Source: Gordius sp. MW1
Lineage: Eukaryota > Nematomorpha > Gordioida > Gordea > Gordiidae
DNA: 64,000 nt
Direction: 5' to 3'
Assembly: GCA_964036665.1 (NCBI GenBank)
Contig: OZ038531.1
Location: 4,836,168-4,900,167 of the forward strand
This document shows, piece by piece, positions 32,254 through 45,086 of the stretch. How positions within the stretch are numbered: the first letter of the stretch is position 1; every line of letters begins with the position of its first letter. A model generated the notes under the pieces. That model searched no databases, was not told the DNA's origin, and saw nothing but the letters and a program-made list of their open reading frames with translations. Position numbers and translations under genes: made by a program.

Positions 32254-35200
32254 ATGAAAACTGCAAAAATTATTCACTTACTTTTAACCGTCGTACTTCG
32301 CTCACTAAATACCCAAGCATATAATACTAGGCATGGTATGTTGAGTAAACCCGAATCATCTCCAGAATCATCCTTAGAGATGTTGTACGTCAAAGGTGAT
32401 GATGGCAATTACCCAACAAATGCGGGAAGACAAAGTATAGCAAATCAATACCAAGACGATGAAGGCGAAAGCGATGTCAAGAATATTTACGAAGATAATA
32501 GCGCTTCTCAAAGACTTTCTTCGTACAATGATTTTAAAAAAGTAATCGTGTTGGGAAAGCCAGACCAACCGGATAATTACTGGCCACAAGCGAACCAGCA
32601 AAGCTATTTAGCCGATCAGAGAAGTTCTAATCCTGATAATTACCCCCACCACGATATATATAGGGAGCGCGAGGACTACGATGACTGGGTGGATAAAATA
32701 GGAGGAACCGCAACTAACATGGAGAGCGTGGAAGATATTTTTGAAGCAGATACATGTGACGATTGCGTGGACGATTTGGAAGAATTGAAGATGAATCTAT
32801 TCGACAGTACGAAAGTCATTGCTTACAGGAACTTGAGTATGACTAGGTATCATGCCATGGTGCAAGACCAAGTTATTCTGAGTTGCAATTTGCCTAGGCA
32901 TTTAGTTCAAGCGCCGGGTAAAATGTGGACAGTCCCATTGCATACAGGCCATGGTGGGTTTGGTGAAGACAATATAGCCCGCGGCAAAGGTTCAACGCGA
33001 AATTGCCCAGCCGATTCTAAGAATGAGCAAGAATTTGCAAATTACAACGGCGGAGCTTCCAAGCTAAACGTTCGAGATCAAACGTGCTGGCCCAGGTTAA
33101 GTTTGCACCGCTGGATCCCTGATCCTCTAACTCACAAACCAACAGATGAACATGAACGGGTCCTCGAAATAGATCCTGGACACTATGAAAGTCAAACCGC
33201 ATTTGTCTCCAACGCCTGGGTGGATAGATTTTCGGGGTTTGTTGAGCTAAGCTATATATTCATATCCAACTCTGTTATTACTATCTTGAACGTAGGCCGT
33301 TTTAGTGATTTCAAAAATTGCAAAAAGAACTTTGTTTTTTGATAAAATAGGAGCCCTTGTTAAATCGCCACAACTTTTAGAGTAGTTGAAATGCTTTACA
33401 GTTTTAGATTTAATAAGAAATGTTAATAAAAACCTTATAATAAACTATGCAAGAAATAGTTGATGGTAAAAATCATTAACACCACTTTAGTTAAAATATC
33501 TCTATGAATTATACTAATACCAAGTTAATTTGTGATCTTTTCGCGTTGACTAAATTCTGAAGCTATCATATACCTTTTCATCGAGCGTTGTTGTTGGTAA
33601 TTAAAAATTAATATTAATTATCTTACTTTTTCAACTAGGTGGTCAAGATCGGTGTTTAAAGAAGGTATCGATGCTAAGTTAGAGATTGGATTCAAAGCAA
33701 ACAACACGGCTGAACAAGGTGGTGCTTATTTTTGTTCTTATTGGTGCTACCACCAAAAACCTACCCCGCTAGGAAGTGATGCCCAAGCTTGTTTGTGCAG
33801 GCACAATAGTTACCAAGTGATGGATCATGCAAACTATATATATTAATCTATTTATACTTTGAAATCAAGAAAATTTTCATATTTAAAATTTTAATAGGTA
33901 GTCGAATAACGAAACTATACTTTTATTTATTTAAATTAAGGCTTATTAAAATAAGTCACTCATGATTTTCAAAATAATTTATTAGAGCATTGAGTTGGTG
34001 ATTCACGAACACCCAAAATTTCCTAAAATCTTTAAAGTCTATTTGCAAAATGAGGCTGATATAAGGGAGGAAAGTTTTATGAAAACGAGCGAGGAAGTTG
34101 TTATATATGACCGAAAGAGTGGGAATAAGAAAGTTGGATGTATTATTGGGGACGTATTCCCAGAAATAAGGTGAAATGGATAGCAAAATAAATTTATTTA
34201 TATATCCCTTAAAATTATTTATATATAACTTTCCTTTTTTACGATTTACAACAAAATGTAAATGTATTTATAATCTACAAAGAGTCTTGTTATATGCGAA
34301 TTGGTCGACGACCGATAAATCAAAGTTATTGATGGATAATACTATTCAAGATTTAAGATGGAGAGCTGACGAAACATTTATTGTGACCGTAGATGTAAAT
34401 TTGGATGAAACCTTTGACAACGCACTTCTCACGTATATAATTCATGCCATTAAAAACTTTATTGAGTTTTCGTGAATATTTTGGCATAATACTTCATGAG
34501 AGCGTGTAATAAGCTGATAAATAGACCTAGTATATTTGCTGACGAAGCTAGTACTTAAACCTTAATTGTATATTAAATGCTTAAGATGCAAATTGTATAA
34601 TGAATGATATTACTTAAACCTTCGTAACTAATGTTTTCATGCATAATGACTAATATTCTCGTTGTACTCTTTTATATAACTTTTGTCTATCGTTAAATCT
34701 TATATGGAACCTTTTAAGTTGCGAATGGAGGTATTTGTACCACAAATTTACCCCGATTGATAACAAAGTGAGCAAGATATTAAGGTTAATGTCAGCCCCC
34801 AGGTCGGTAAGTGTACATGCTAACAAAGATCCCGAAAGCGAAAACGAAGATTATTATGTGTATAATATGGCACCCGGCGAGGCCTTGCTGTTTCAATGCA
34901 ACGGTACCGCTTCACCGCCTCCTTACTTTGAATGGATCAAGAATGGGAGCCTATTCCGTAAGTTTGTGCTTCATAATTACATCAAGGTTTTAAGGATTGA
35001 TAACGCTTCAAATAAATTGCTTACCACGCGTACCATTTTGAGAATACATATCATGGGAGTAGCCAAGATTTAAATTAGAGGGGGACAATAATGATTTAAG
35101 GAGGGGCAAAATTATCATTTTTGTAAATTTTAAGAAAAAGATAAGATTTTTAGGACTTTCTGGATTTAGAGGGGGTAGTCGCCCTATCCTGACACCCCCT

Positions 35201-37404
35201 GGCTAAGCCCATGTACATTATTGACATTTATTAACAAAACAAGGGGACGGGGAAGGTTGCACATTATAAAGATCTAAAGACGATGCATAATAACACTAAT
35301 TTAACAATAACTTGGTATATATTATGATCCATAGGCGTACGTTTTAACAAATGTAGCAAAGTTTAGTCATTGGCCTTTGTGTTATTACACTGGTGGTCCA
35401 AGGCCCTTTAGTGTCGATTAAGTTAAAAATTAGGAATTTTGACCATCCTGGGCAACTAGCGGGATAGGACTGTGCATTAGTGGGTGGGGTAGATACTTTT
35501 TGGGTCTCGTCCAAGAGCCCTATTTAGAGTACATCAAACATTAAGTCTAAGTTAAACTTTTATTAGCTAGAACTTAACCAATTCCATAGGATACTTAATA
35601 TGAGATTAAAATATACAAACTCAGGTTGAATTAAATGTAAATTCTTTAACCTTTTTAGACTGATCTAATTATTTTAATCCTATTTAGAAGTGTAATCGAT
35701 TGGCCCACAGTGTTATAAAATCAATATTTTTAAATCATAGCTATTTAATGCCATATGATGTCTGTTTTGAACATAAACTGCCATTATATCCTATATGCTC
35801 TTTAAATTAACAAAAATAAAGGTTTTAAGCTGGTCGAGCAAGTAGGCAAAATAACGGGTTTGGGTGAGCCTCAGGTATAGCTAGGGGTTTTAAAAATTGT
35901 CTGGTTTTATATTGTTTTGTAAAGGTACATGTTCTGTAATATTAAAACAGTCGCTAGACATATGTTACAAAATAGTTTAAATTTTTACATAATCTTTTAG
36001 ATATTGGATTTAGTTTGCATATAACCAATTTCGCCCTGATCAAGAGATCAGAACTAGCTTGCGTGGCTCGCAACAAGTTAGGGAGCCTCATGAGCAAAAA
36101 ATTTGTCATAGTCTTCAACCCCAAACCTGATCAACTCAATTCTCAAGGACAAACCTTGGCTTACACCTACACGCCGCAGACCATTTCAAAGGGTGATATA
36201 AATACGCCTCATATTCCAGCTGACGAGGTAGGGGCCGATAAAAACGAAATAGACGAAACTCCAATCACTCAGACCCTATCTACCACCTCATCCACTTCAT
36301 TAGTTATTGAAAGTTCGCCTTCTCAAGATATGCCTAGCAGACAACATCACTTTCCCCGTTGCGTCCATTCTCGAGACCCTGAAGACAGTGTATTTGCTAA
36401 GAGAATGGGTGTAGAAGAGTGTAAAGTATTTGAGAGCATCACCCTATATTGTTTCTCGGAATTGGAATGCCGGTGCTTGGTTCCGGAAGAGATTCCTATC
36501 CTTTGTACGCAACACTTTATCAACATGGATAATAGTAGTCGTAACCTTGCAGATTATAAAAACGATGTAGAGAGTTTGACTTCTCAAGATATTCATACCA
36601 GACAGCATCACTTCCCACGTTGCGTCTACACTCAAGACCCCGAAGAAAGTGCTTTTGTCGAGAGGCTGGGTATAGGGCCGTGTAAAGAAAGTACCACTCT
36701 GTATTGCTCTTCGGAAGTTAAATGCCGGTGCTTGGTCCCGCAAGAGAAATCTATTCTTTGTAAGCGACACTTTATCAACTTAGACAATAGGAGTATAGGC
36801 CTTGCTGACTATAACGCCGCCTTGGCCGCTGTAGCCTCAAGGCAGAGGCAACCCGGGGTCTCTTCCCACAAACTAAGCGATGGGTCGGTAGCCTCTGAAA
36901 GTCAAGCCACGAGTGAAAAAGGTTTTGTGTGTGACACTGACGCGGATTGTGTGTTGCATAGCGAAAACGCGCGTTGTCACAACAGTCTGTGCGAGTGCCT
37001 GACAGGTGAGATTATGGTTAAATACACTCGATGTCCGATGAACGAGAAACTAGCCGCTAAGTCCACCCGTTCCTTGGGTCAAAAGCTTGCGACCAACGGA
37101 CCTTTCATTATAGGTATGCTGATACTCGGGTTTTTCGCTATCTTCGGCATCTCACTCATGGTAGGTCAATATGTCAAGCGAAAAATGAATCCACAGACGA
37201 ATCAACCTCTAGGTAAATAATAACTAATAGTTACACTATTTTTTGGTCAGTATTTTTTCTAATTAATGGATGCTAATACTAAATGGCGATTTTAATATTT
37301 GGCTAGCTCAAAACACGGTTCCATCATCCTCGCTTCCCAACCTTGGATCTAAGCCCATAAAAGTTCCTTCAACGACGGGAAAATTTATCAACCCTACAAG
37401 ATAA
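32254..37404 (+). CDS. Ig-domain type I membrane protein with duplicated Cys module
   Basis: Six exons fit by frame: 32254-33236, 33639-33808, 34285-34432, 34719-34957, 36001-37212 and 37307-37404. They total 2850 nt, or 949 residues. A signal peptide (MKTAKIIHLLLTVVL...) precedes an acidic low-complexity region. The first Ig-like region runs from QVILSCNLP to NTAEQGGAYFCSYWC and carries an insertion. A second, weaker one spans YANWS to CEWRY. A clear I-set Ig has ALLFQCNGTASPPPYFEWIK and ELACVARNKLGS. Then come two 87-residue copies of a Cys-rich module (36321-36581, 36582-36836), an EB/EGF-like Cys cluster (CDTDADC...CHNSLCECLTG) and one TM helix (IIGMLILGFFAIFGISLMVG) with a short tail. 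The last exon is supported by CTAG|GTAAAT and TTGGCTAG. The exon 2/3 junction is least certain. Adhesion or receptor function is inference. Confidence 0.85.
35052..35213. mobile_element. Poly-G/C MITE in intron 4 of the Ig gene
   Basis: It begins CATGGGAGTAGCCAAG and ends CCCTGGCTAAGCCCATG; the interior is shared with 11127-11290 and 60217-60356. No convincing target duplication. It is wholly intronic (intron 34958-36000). Confidence 0.7.
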
Positions 37405-39004
37405 AGTTCGGCATCTTAATTGAGTTAATTATTTTCATACATTTCACTCTATACCTTGAATTATCCTAGGATATGAAAAATGAGTTTGTGATTTACTAGC
37501 AAACATTAATGATTCAATATTATAATTTTAAATAGAAGCACAATTATCATTTGAAATACGTCACTCAATTATTAACACCCGATAAAACATGCCCATTGGA
37601 ATTGTTTTAAATTTCTGACAAAAGATCATCGATCGGTGCTCTCAAATTTGTCTAATCCCCTTCGGGAATGTATATTGAAAGATTTTTTATATTCCCCCAG
37701 CGTTGTTTTGTTTACCACATATCCCATGGTATATTATTACTCAATAAAAACTATATTTTCTTTAAATGTTATTGATATGACATCAAATCTAATATCAATC
37801 TTATTAAGAACTTTATTTCTTTATATTATACCTTCATTAACAAAACATAATCATAATTGTAAGCCAAATGTCGAATGTCTACTAACTTATAATATAATTA
37901 GCAGTCGTCTTTTATTTTTATTCCTTTTAATATTTCTATTATAAAATTGCTTTTGTTATATGGAAACTAAACTTCCTAGAAAGTGATTGGCCAAAGATTT
38001 TGGTGAATATTTGCTCAAAACATCAAAATGTTTAAATCAAACCTTATAGTTTAGGTAATTTATATAAAATAAACTCTTTTTTGATATTTAAATCGATGGA
38101 ATTCAAAACTACTGGTGAACAGAAGTTAAAGACAGGAGATTAATATATACCGTGTCTTTAAATCTTACTTTGATTTGCGTAAATATTATTAGCATGATAA
38201 AAGAAATTTAAACTATAATTTACCCTAAAATTAAAGTAAGAATTTAATATTTGATTATTATTTTTTAAAGAGCTAGGGAGTAAGCTTGCCCCTTGGAGCT
38301 TTAAATCCTTTAAGGAAAAGGCAAATTAGATTTAGGATAAATCATTATCAGTGGAGCAGCTAGCATTTTCCCATTAGGGTAAGGGGGGGGGGGGGCTGAA
38401 CTAAAATATTACACCAGTGGGGAGGGGTCAATTACAATTAAAAAAATTCATTGCCATTTGTCAAACTTAATAATCAACTATTCCTTCGTGTAATTTCTTT
38501 TTCAAAATTCACGTAAACTCGTACCTTTTAAGTACATATCGATATCAATTGTAAGTTATCAAATCGTAGATATTCCCTCTTCCGTTTGCCTGCGACTTAC
38601 ACATTAGCATCCCAAATCAGAGAACTACAACGGGCCTCTTTAGGTCAATCAGCCCGCCCGTTCAGAATATAAAAACCCTGGGCCGGGTCAAGCCCACCAA
38701 ATTAATAAATGATAGGCCGGGCCCGCTAAATTTTTACAAAGCCCTTGGCCAGAACCGCAAATAAAAACTTTTACTTTGCATATTTTAATATTCGAATGTA
38801 TTTTTTTTTATAAATGAACAATATACGTTAGTTACAGGTGTTAATAATAATCATATTAAAAATTCTGCTTATCTAATTTTTAAATTAGCCTACTATAAGG
38901 TTTATCATTTTAAAAAGGGTATGATTGGAGTGGACCACGTCTGTATATAGTCTCTAATAACCGTGAACAATTTGAAATGTGCGGTGAGATATTGGTGACT
39001 GAAT
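37405..39004. other. Intergenic AT-rich DNA with two small repeat traces
   Basis: A hydrophobic frame at 37636-37944 is most likely chance in AT-rich DNA. A G tract at 38384-38396 resembles the poly-G MITEs. At 38625-38760 GGGCC/GGCCC-rich DNA after CAGAGAACTACAACGGGCC looks like the end of a decayed hAT. Confidence 0.4.
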
Positions 39005-41342
39005 AAGTAACGAGAAAGATATAAAACTCGGGCCTTCGGCCCTCGTGGGAAGGGGGAGAAGGGAAGGGAAGAGGGGAAGGGAAGGGGGGACGACTCATCT
39101 GTACTTCGTATAAATGTATCATATTTGCTATGCAATTTAAGGGCGAGAAAGGTGGGAAGGGGCGATAATGCCTATAGGGGGGTATTAAATGCCTAATGAT
39201 TAATTAATTATTTATACAAATTTTCCATTTATGGGCAAAATGTAATATAGGCAAGGGTTAGGGTTAGATTTAGTGTTTGCATCTAGTTGCGTATTACATT
39301 AGTTTTTATGGCCTTTAGTGATTGAGGGTCTAACAAACATTATATTATAAAACATCACAATGTTAAGAATTTGCAGAATTGTTGGAAGAAATTTTTTGTT
39401 GAATTTGAACAATTTTTAATTAAAAAAATCAAAAATTTGGCCAATGGTCATTTTTTCTCTATTGGTCAATACCAACAGATACTCTATAAGTCAATGATAG
39501 CCAAAAAAACGGAAAAAAAAATTTTGATGATCACTTTGGCCAATGGTCATTTTTTTCCATTGGTCAGCAGCAGCACACGGTAAAAGTGGATATAAATTCA
39601 TAAGAGTAAAAAAAAACGAAAAAAAAATTATCAAAGCACATTTTGGCCAATGGTCATTTTTTTCCATTGGTCAGCAGCCAGGACACGGTAAAAGTGGATA
39701 TAAATTCATAATAGTCAAAAAAAACGAAAAAAAAGTTTTTGAATCACATTTTGGCCAATGGTCATTTTATTCCATTGGTCAGCAGCCAGCGGACGGCCAA
39801 AAAGTCATAATAGCAATGGTAGGAACAGAACAATCATAATAGTCAAAAAAAAACGAAAAAAATAACTTCGATTCACATTTTAGCCAATGGTCATTTTTTC
39901 CATCGGTCAGGAGCCAGCGGACGGCCAAAAAGTCATAATAGCAATGGTAGTAAGTAGAGAACTGCAAAGTCACTTTTTTTCAACCCGAACCCGACCCGAC
40001 CCGAAATCATTTTCAAATTTTCTACCCGGACCCGACCCGACCCGAAATCATTTTCAAATTTTCTACCCGGACCCGACCCGACCCGAAATAATTTTCAAAT
40101 TTTCTACCCGAACCCGACCCGACCCGAAAGCATTTTAAAAATCTCAACCCGAACCCGACCCGACCCGAAAAATTATAAAAAAATTACTTTCGAGCGCGAA
40201 AATTGCCGTGTGTAAAATTAAATCGACTAATAAAAGCCATGATGATTTGTATTCTTTAAAGGGGATGGTGAAAAAAAACTCATAATTATTTATCTATATT
40301 TAGTTTCCTAATATCAAGTAAACTGCTCATATGTTATAGATTTGAGACAACTATTTAACATCCATTTATTGTTATTATGAAACCATTAATATATAGCTGA
40401 TTATAATCAATATAGTAAATAAGATGAAATTTATAGTGACTGTCCAAATGTTTTAAGTTTGAAGTACAATTTAAGATAAATTCATTTGATATGAAACTTT
40501 AAAATAATTATAAGGTATTATAAAAAAAATTGCACGTGAAAAATTTATAAAATTATAACTTACTTTTAAGTTGGTGTATGTATTAAATGTAATTTAAATT
40601 AACGATGAGGATTAGCTAAAACTTCACTGTTAACACTAAAAAAATTTGAAATATAACTTTATTGAAATACTTTACCTTTTAATAGTCAAATTAAAAACAG
40701 GAGTAATTTATGTAGTTTGAATTAGTGATGAGAATTAGCTAGCACTTCAGAGTTTGGAGTTTTAAAATTTAAAAAAAGAGGAAGAGAATTAAATAAATGA
40801 ATGATCCAAATTAATTGTGCATTTCGATATTTAAAAACACTCTTTGCTTAGCAATTAACATTAATTAAAAAAATAGGTCTCGCGTGTTTTTTACAATGTA
40901 TAAACCTTGGACCCGACTCTATAAATTTGACCCGACCCGACCCGAAAGCATTTTCAAATTTTTTACCCGGACCCGACCCGACCCGAAATAATTTTCAAAT
41001 TTTCTACCCGGGTCCGGGTCGGGTCGGGTCGGGTCGGGTCCGGGTCGGGTCGGGTCCGGGTCGGGTCGGGTCCGGGTCGGGTCGGGTCCGGGTCGGGTCG
41101 GGTCCGGGTCACCCGTGCAGTTCTCTAGTAGTAAGTAACAGGAACAATCATAATAGTCAAAAAAAACGAAAAAATAAACTCGGATTCACATTTTGGCCAA
41201 TGGTAATTTTTTTCATTGGTCAGCAGCCAGCGGACGGCCAAAAAGTCTTATTATCAATGATAGTAACAAGAACAATCATAAGAGTCAAAAAAACTCCGGG
41301 ATTCTAACCCAAAAACTAGTTAAATTGAATAGCAATTAAAAG
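39005..41342 (+). repeat. R1 composite repeat, copy interrupted by a hAT
   Basis: It begins CTCGGGCCTTCGGCCCTCG, a short hairpin, then a purine-rich tract, TTTGCTATGCAATTTAAGG, TATAGGGGGGTATTAAATGC, a TTAGGGTTAG segment, and six or more 107-130-bp units with TTGGCCAATGGTCAT and CCATTGGTCAGCAGCCAGCG. It ends TAAATTGAATAGCAATTAAAAG. The hAT at 39955-41127 splits the unit array. Confidence 0.75.
39955..41127. mobile_element. Non-autonomous hAT with (CCCGAC)n/(CGGGTC)n ends, exact TSD
   Basis: TAGAGAACTGCA ends are flanked by a perfect 8-bp duplication, GTAGTAAG at 39947-39954 and 41128-41135. About 170 bp of CCCGACCCG-type repeat lies at the left and about 190 bp of mixed CCCGAC then CGGGTC repeat at the right. 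The interior is AT-rich without coding sequence. Confidence 0.92.
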
Positions 41343-42125
41343 TAGAGATGCACCGATACCAAGTATCGGCATGGTATCGGCGCCGATACCTTGCCAAAAG
41401 AATCGGCCCGATACTTTGCTAGTATCGGCAATTACCAAGCCGATACCTTTTTCAATATGAAACTCAAAAAATAATATTTATAGTATCTCCTACCATTAAA
41501 AAATAGAGGACTTTTTAAATTTTTTGAAAATTGTTTCATTTGATTGGCTATAAATATTTCTATGTGGAGTATAATAAACTCATTGACCATTTGTTCCGAA
41601 TAACTGCGCTTTTAAGTAAATATTGTTTTATTTTAAAAATTATTAAATATTAAGCCTTAGATGGATTCTTTAGATACACTATGGAGTTATTTTGTTGTGT
41701 CAGCAGATGAAAAATTTGTAATCTGTGAATTATGCAAAGCTAAAATAAGTCGTGGGGGCAAAAACAAACATTATTTACTTTTTTATAAAATAAATTTATG
41801 TATTAATAAAATATAAAGTGTACCATAATAAAATTTAAATTTCTTTTTTGATCTATTAATCACAATACTTTTGAATTAATTAATAACAAAATTTATTATT
41901 ATAAATTAATATTATATTATAAATTATAATTACAATTGTTTTATCGTCAAAATTCTGATCTACCAAAATTTGGATGTGACTTAATTTATAATATTTAATT
42001 TGCATATATTTTTTAGTATAAAATTTTTTTTTATTATATCGACATGGTATCGGTATCGGCAAATAAATCTTAAGTATCGCCTGGTATCGGTATCGGCATA
42101 AAATAGTGGTATCGGTGCATCTCTA
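41343..42125 (+). mobile_element. hAT with 18-bp perfect TIR, exact TSD and BED finger remnant
   Basis: Both ends are TAGAGATGCACCGATACC in inverted orientation. The target duplication ATTAAAAG (41335-41342, 42126-42133) is perfect. Subterminal regions repeat GTATCGG/CCGATAC. The element is 783 bp with only the first part of a transposase left. Confidence 0.95.
41661..41816 (+). pseudogene. N-terminal BED zinc finger of a hAT transposase, truncated
   Basis: It opens MDSLDTLWSYFVVSADEKF and then CELCKAKISRGGK. The W-x-x-F, C-x-x-C and SRGG residues are those of a BED finger. The His pair and the rest of the transposase are missing: the frame runs into AT-rich DNA and stops after 51 codons. 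It belongs to the hAT at 41343-42125. Confidence 0.8.
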
Positions 42126-42164
42126 ATTAAAAGTAAACAACTTTTATTAATGTTTATTATATAA

Positions 42165-43500
42165 AAACTCGGGCCTTCGGCCCTCGTGGGAAGGGGGTGG
42201 GAGAAGGGGAGGGGAGAAGGGAAGGGGGGAAGGAAAGGGGGGAAGGGAAGGGGGGACGACTCATCTTTACTTCGTATAAATGCATCATATTTGCTATGCA
42301 ATTTATGGGCGAGAAAGGTGGGAAGGGGCGAGAATGCCTATAGGGGGGTATTAAATGCCTAATGATTAATTAATTATTTATACAAATTTTCCATTTATAG
42401 GCAAAATGTAATATAGGCAAGGGTTAGGGTTAGATTTAGTGTTTGCATCTAGTTGCGTATTACATTAGTTTTTACGGCCTTTAGTGATTATGGGTCTAAC
42501 AAACATTTATTATAAAACATCACAATGTTAAGAATTTGCAGAATTGTTGGGAGAAATTTTTTGTTGAATTTGAACAATTTTTAATTAAAAAAATACAAAA
42601 TTTGGCCAATGGTCATTTTTTCTCTATTGGTCAGTACCAACAGATACTCTATAAGTCAATGATAGCCAAAAAAACTGAAAAAAAAATTTTGATGCTCACT
42701 TTGGCCAATGGTCATTTTTTTCCATTGGTCAGCAGCCAGCACACGGTAAAAGTGGATATAAATTCATAAGAGTAAAAAAAACTAAAAAAAATTTTCGAAT
42801 CACATTTTGGCCAATGGTCATTTTTTTCCATTGGTCAGCAGCCAGGACACGGCAAAAGTGGATATAAATTCATAATAGTCAAAAAAAAACGAAAAAAAGT
42901 TTTCGAATCACATTTTGGCCAATGTTCATTTTATTCCATTGGTCAGCAGCCAGCGGACGGCCAAAAAAGCATAATAGCAATGGTAGTAACAGAAAAAATC
43001 ATAATAGTCAAAAAAAACGAAAAAAAAATTTCGATTCACATTTTGGCCAATGGTCATTTTTTCCATCGGTCAGGAGCCAGCGGACGGCCAAAAAGTCATA
43101 ATAGCAATGGTAGTAACAGGGACAATCATAAGAGTCAAAAAAAACTCCGGGAAACTAGTTAAATTGCATAGCAATAAACAACTTATTATGTTTATTATAT
43201 AACATTGGTCAGCAGCCAGCGGACGGCCAAAAAGTCATAATAGCAATGGTAGAAACAGGAACAATCATAATAGTCAAAAAAACGAAAAAATAATTTCGAT
43301 TCACATTTTGGCCAATGGTCATTTTTTTCATTGGTCAGCAGCCAGCGGACGGCCAAAAATTCTTATTATCAATGATAGTAACAAGAACAATCATAAGAGT
43401 CAAAAAAACTCCGGGATTCTAACCCCAAAACTAGTTAAATTGCATAGCAATTAAAAAGTAAACAACTTTTATTTATGTTTATTATATAATATACTTATGC
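42165..43500 (+). repeat. R1 composite repeat, second tandem copy
   Basis: It starts again at CTCGGGCCTTCGGCCCTCG and follows the same order as 39005-41342 without the hAT, through CCATTGGTCAGCAGCCAGCG units. The terminal string TTAAATTGCATAGCAAT occurs twice (about 43159 and 43436), so the array has a partial duplication. Confidence 0.8.
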
Positions 43501-45055
43501 ATTAATTTAACGTAGCAATTAAAACCCGACCCCGCCCGAAAGCGAGGGAGATAGAGATGAGGGGTGGGGCACCTCTTATGCATTAATTTAAAAAATAACA
43601 CAGCGAGGGAGATAGAGATGAGGGGTGGGGCACCTCTTTCTCATGCATTAATTTAAAAAAGCGATAACCTAATATACCCAATGCAAATGGATAGGGAGGG
43701 TAACGGACAACGGACAACGGACGGACGGACACCAAAAAACGAGCCCATAAATTGCATAGCAATTAATAATTTAACGTAGCATCACAACCCGACCCCGCCC
43801 GAAAGCGAGGGAGATAGAGATGAGGGGTGGGGCACCTCTTATGCATTAATTTAAAAAATATCACAGCGAGGGAGATAGATGTGAGGGGTGGGGCACCTCT
43901 TTCTCATGCATTAATTTGAAAAATCGATAACCTAATATACCCAATGCAAATAGATACGGAGGGTAACGGACAACGGACAACGGACGGACACCAAAAAACG
44001 AGCCCATAAATTGCATAGCAATTAATAATTTAACGTAGCAATTAAAACCCGACCCCGCCCGAAAGCGAAGGAGATAGAGATGAGGGGTGGGGCACCTCTT
44101 ATGCATTAATTTAAAAAATAACACAGCGAGGGAGATAGATGTGAGGGGTGGGGCACCTCTTTTTCATGCATTAATTTGAAAAATCGATAACCTAATATAC
44201 CCAATGCAAATAGATAGGGAGGGTAACGGACAACGGACAACGGACGGACACCAAAAAACGAGCCCATAAATTGCATAGCAATTAATAATTTAACGTAGCA
44301 ATTAAAACCCGACCCCGCCCGAAAGCGAAGGAGATAGAGATGAGGGTTGGGGCACCTCTTGTGCATTAATTTAAAAAATAACACAGCGAGGGAGATAGAT
44401 GTGAGGGGTGGGGCACCTCTTTCTCATGCATTAATTTGAAAAATCGATAACCTAATATACCCAATGCAAATAGATAGGGAGGGTAACGGACAACGGACAA
44501 CGGACGGACACCAAAAAACGAGCCCATAATTTGCATAGCAATTAATAATTTAACGTAGCAATTAAAACCCGACCTCGCCCGAAAGCGAGGGAGATAGAGA
44601 TGAGGGGTGGGGCACCTCTTATGCATTAATTTAAAAAATAACACAGCGAGGGAGATAGATGTGAGGGGTGGGGCACCTCTTTCTCATGCATTAATTTGAA
44701 AAATCGATAACCTAATATACCCAATGCAAATAGATAGGGAGGGTAACGGACAACGGACAACGGACGGACACCAAAAAACGAGTCCATAAATTGCATAGCA
44801 ATTAATAATTTAACGTAGCAATTAAAACCCGACCCCGCCCGAAAGCGAAGGAGATAGAGATGAGGGGTGGGGCACCTCTTATGCATTAATTTAAAAAATA
44901 ACACGAGGGAGATAGATGTGAGGGGTGGGGCACCTCTTTCTCATGCATTAATTTGAAAAATCGATAACCTAATATAAATGCAAATAGATAGGGAGGGTAA
45001 CGGACAACGGACAACCAAAAACGAGCCCATAAATTGCATAGCAATTAAAATTTAT
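43500..45055. repeat. 260-bp satellite, about six units
   Basis: Tandem units of about 260 bp contain AAACCCGACCCCGCCCGAAA, GAGATAGAGATGAGGGGTGG (twice per unit), TAACGGACAACGGACAACGG and CGAGCCCATAAATTGCATAG. The first and last units are variant. One inverted unit occurs at 53645-53920. The 92-codon minus-strand frames repeated through it follow the satellite and are not genes. Confidence 0.93.
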
Positions 45056-45086
45056 TTTCATTGTTAATTTAATATACATCACATAA

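Noticed and set aside
36444-36770. 108-codon minus-strand frame in the Ig gene
   Set aside because: It is antisense to the duplicated Cys module, and its internal repeat simply mirrors that duplication.
37636-37944. 102-codon hydrophobic frame as a membrane protein gene
   Set aside because: It lies in strongly AT-rich DNA, has no ATG at its start and no conserved motif. Leu/Ile/Tyr/Phe-rich frames are expected there by chance.
39379-40138. Overlapping plus-strand frames rich in NGHFF/SIGQQ and RPDPK
   Set aside because: They are translations of the R1 units and of the hAT subterminal CCCGAC repeat.
43861-44904. Four nearly identical 87-92-codon minus-strand frames
   Set aside because: They repeat with the 260-bp satellite period, contain translated simple GGAC repeats, and show no domain; similarity is due to the satellite.
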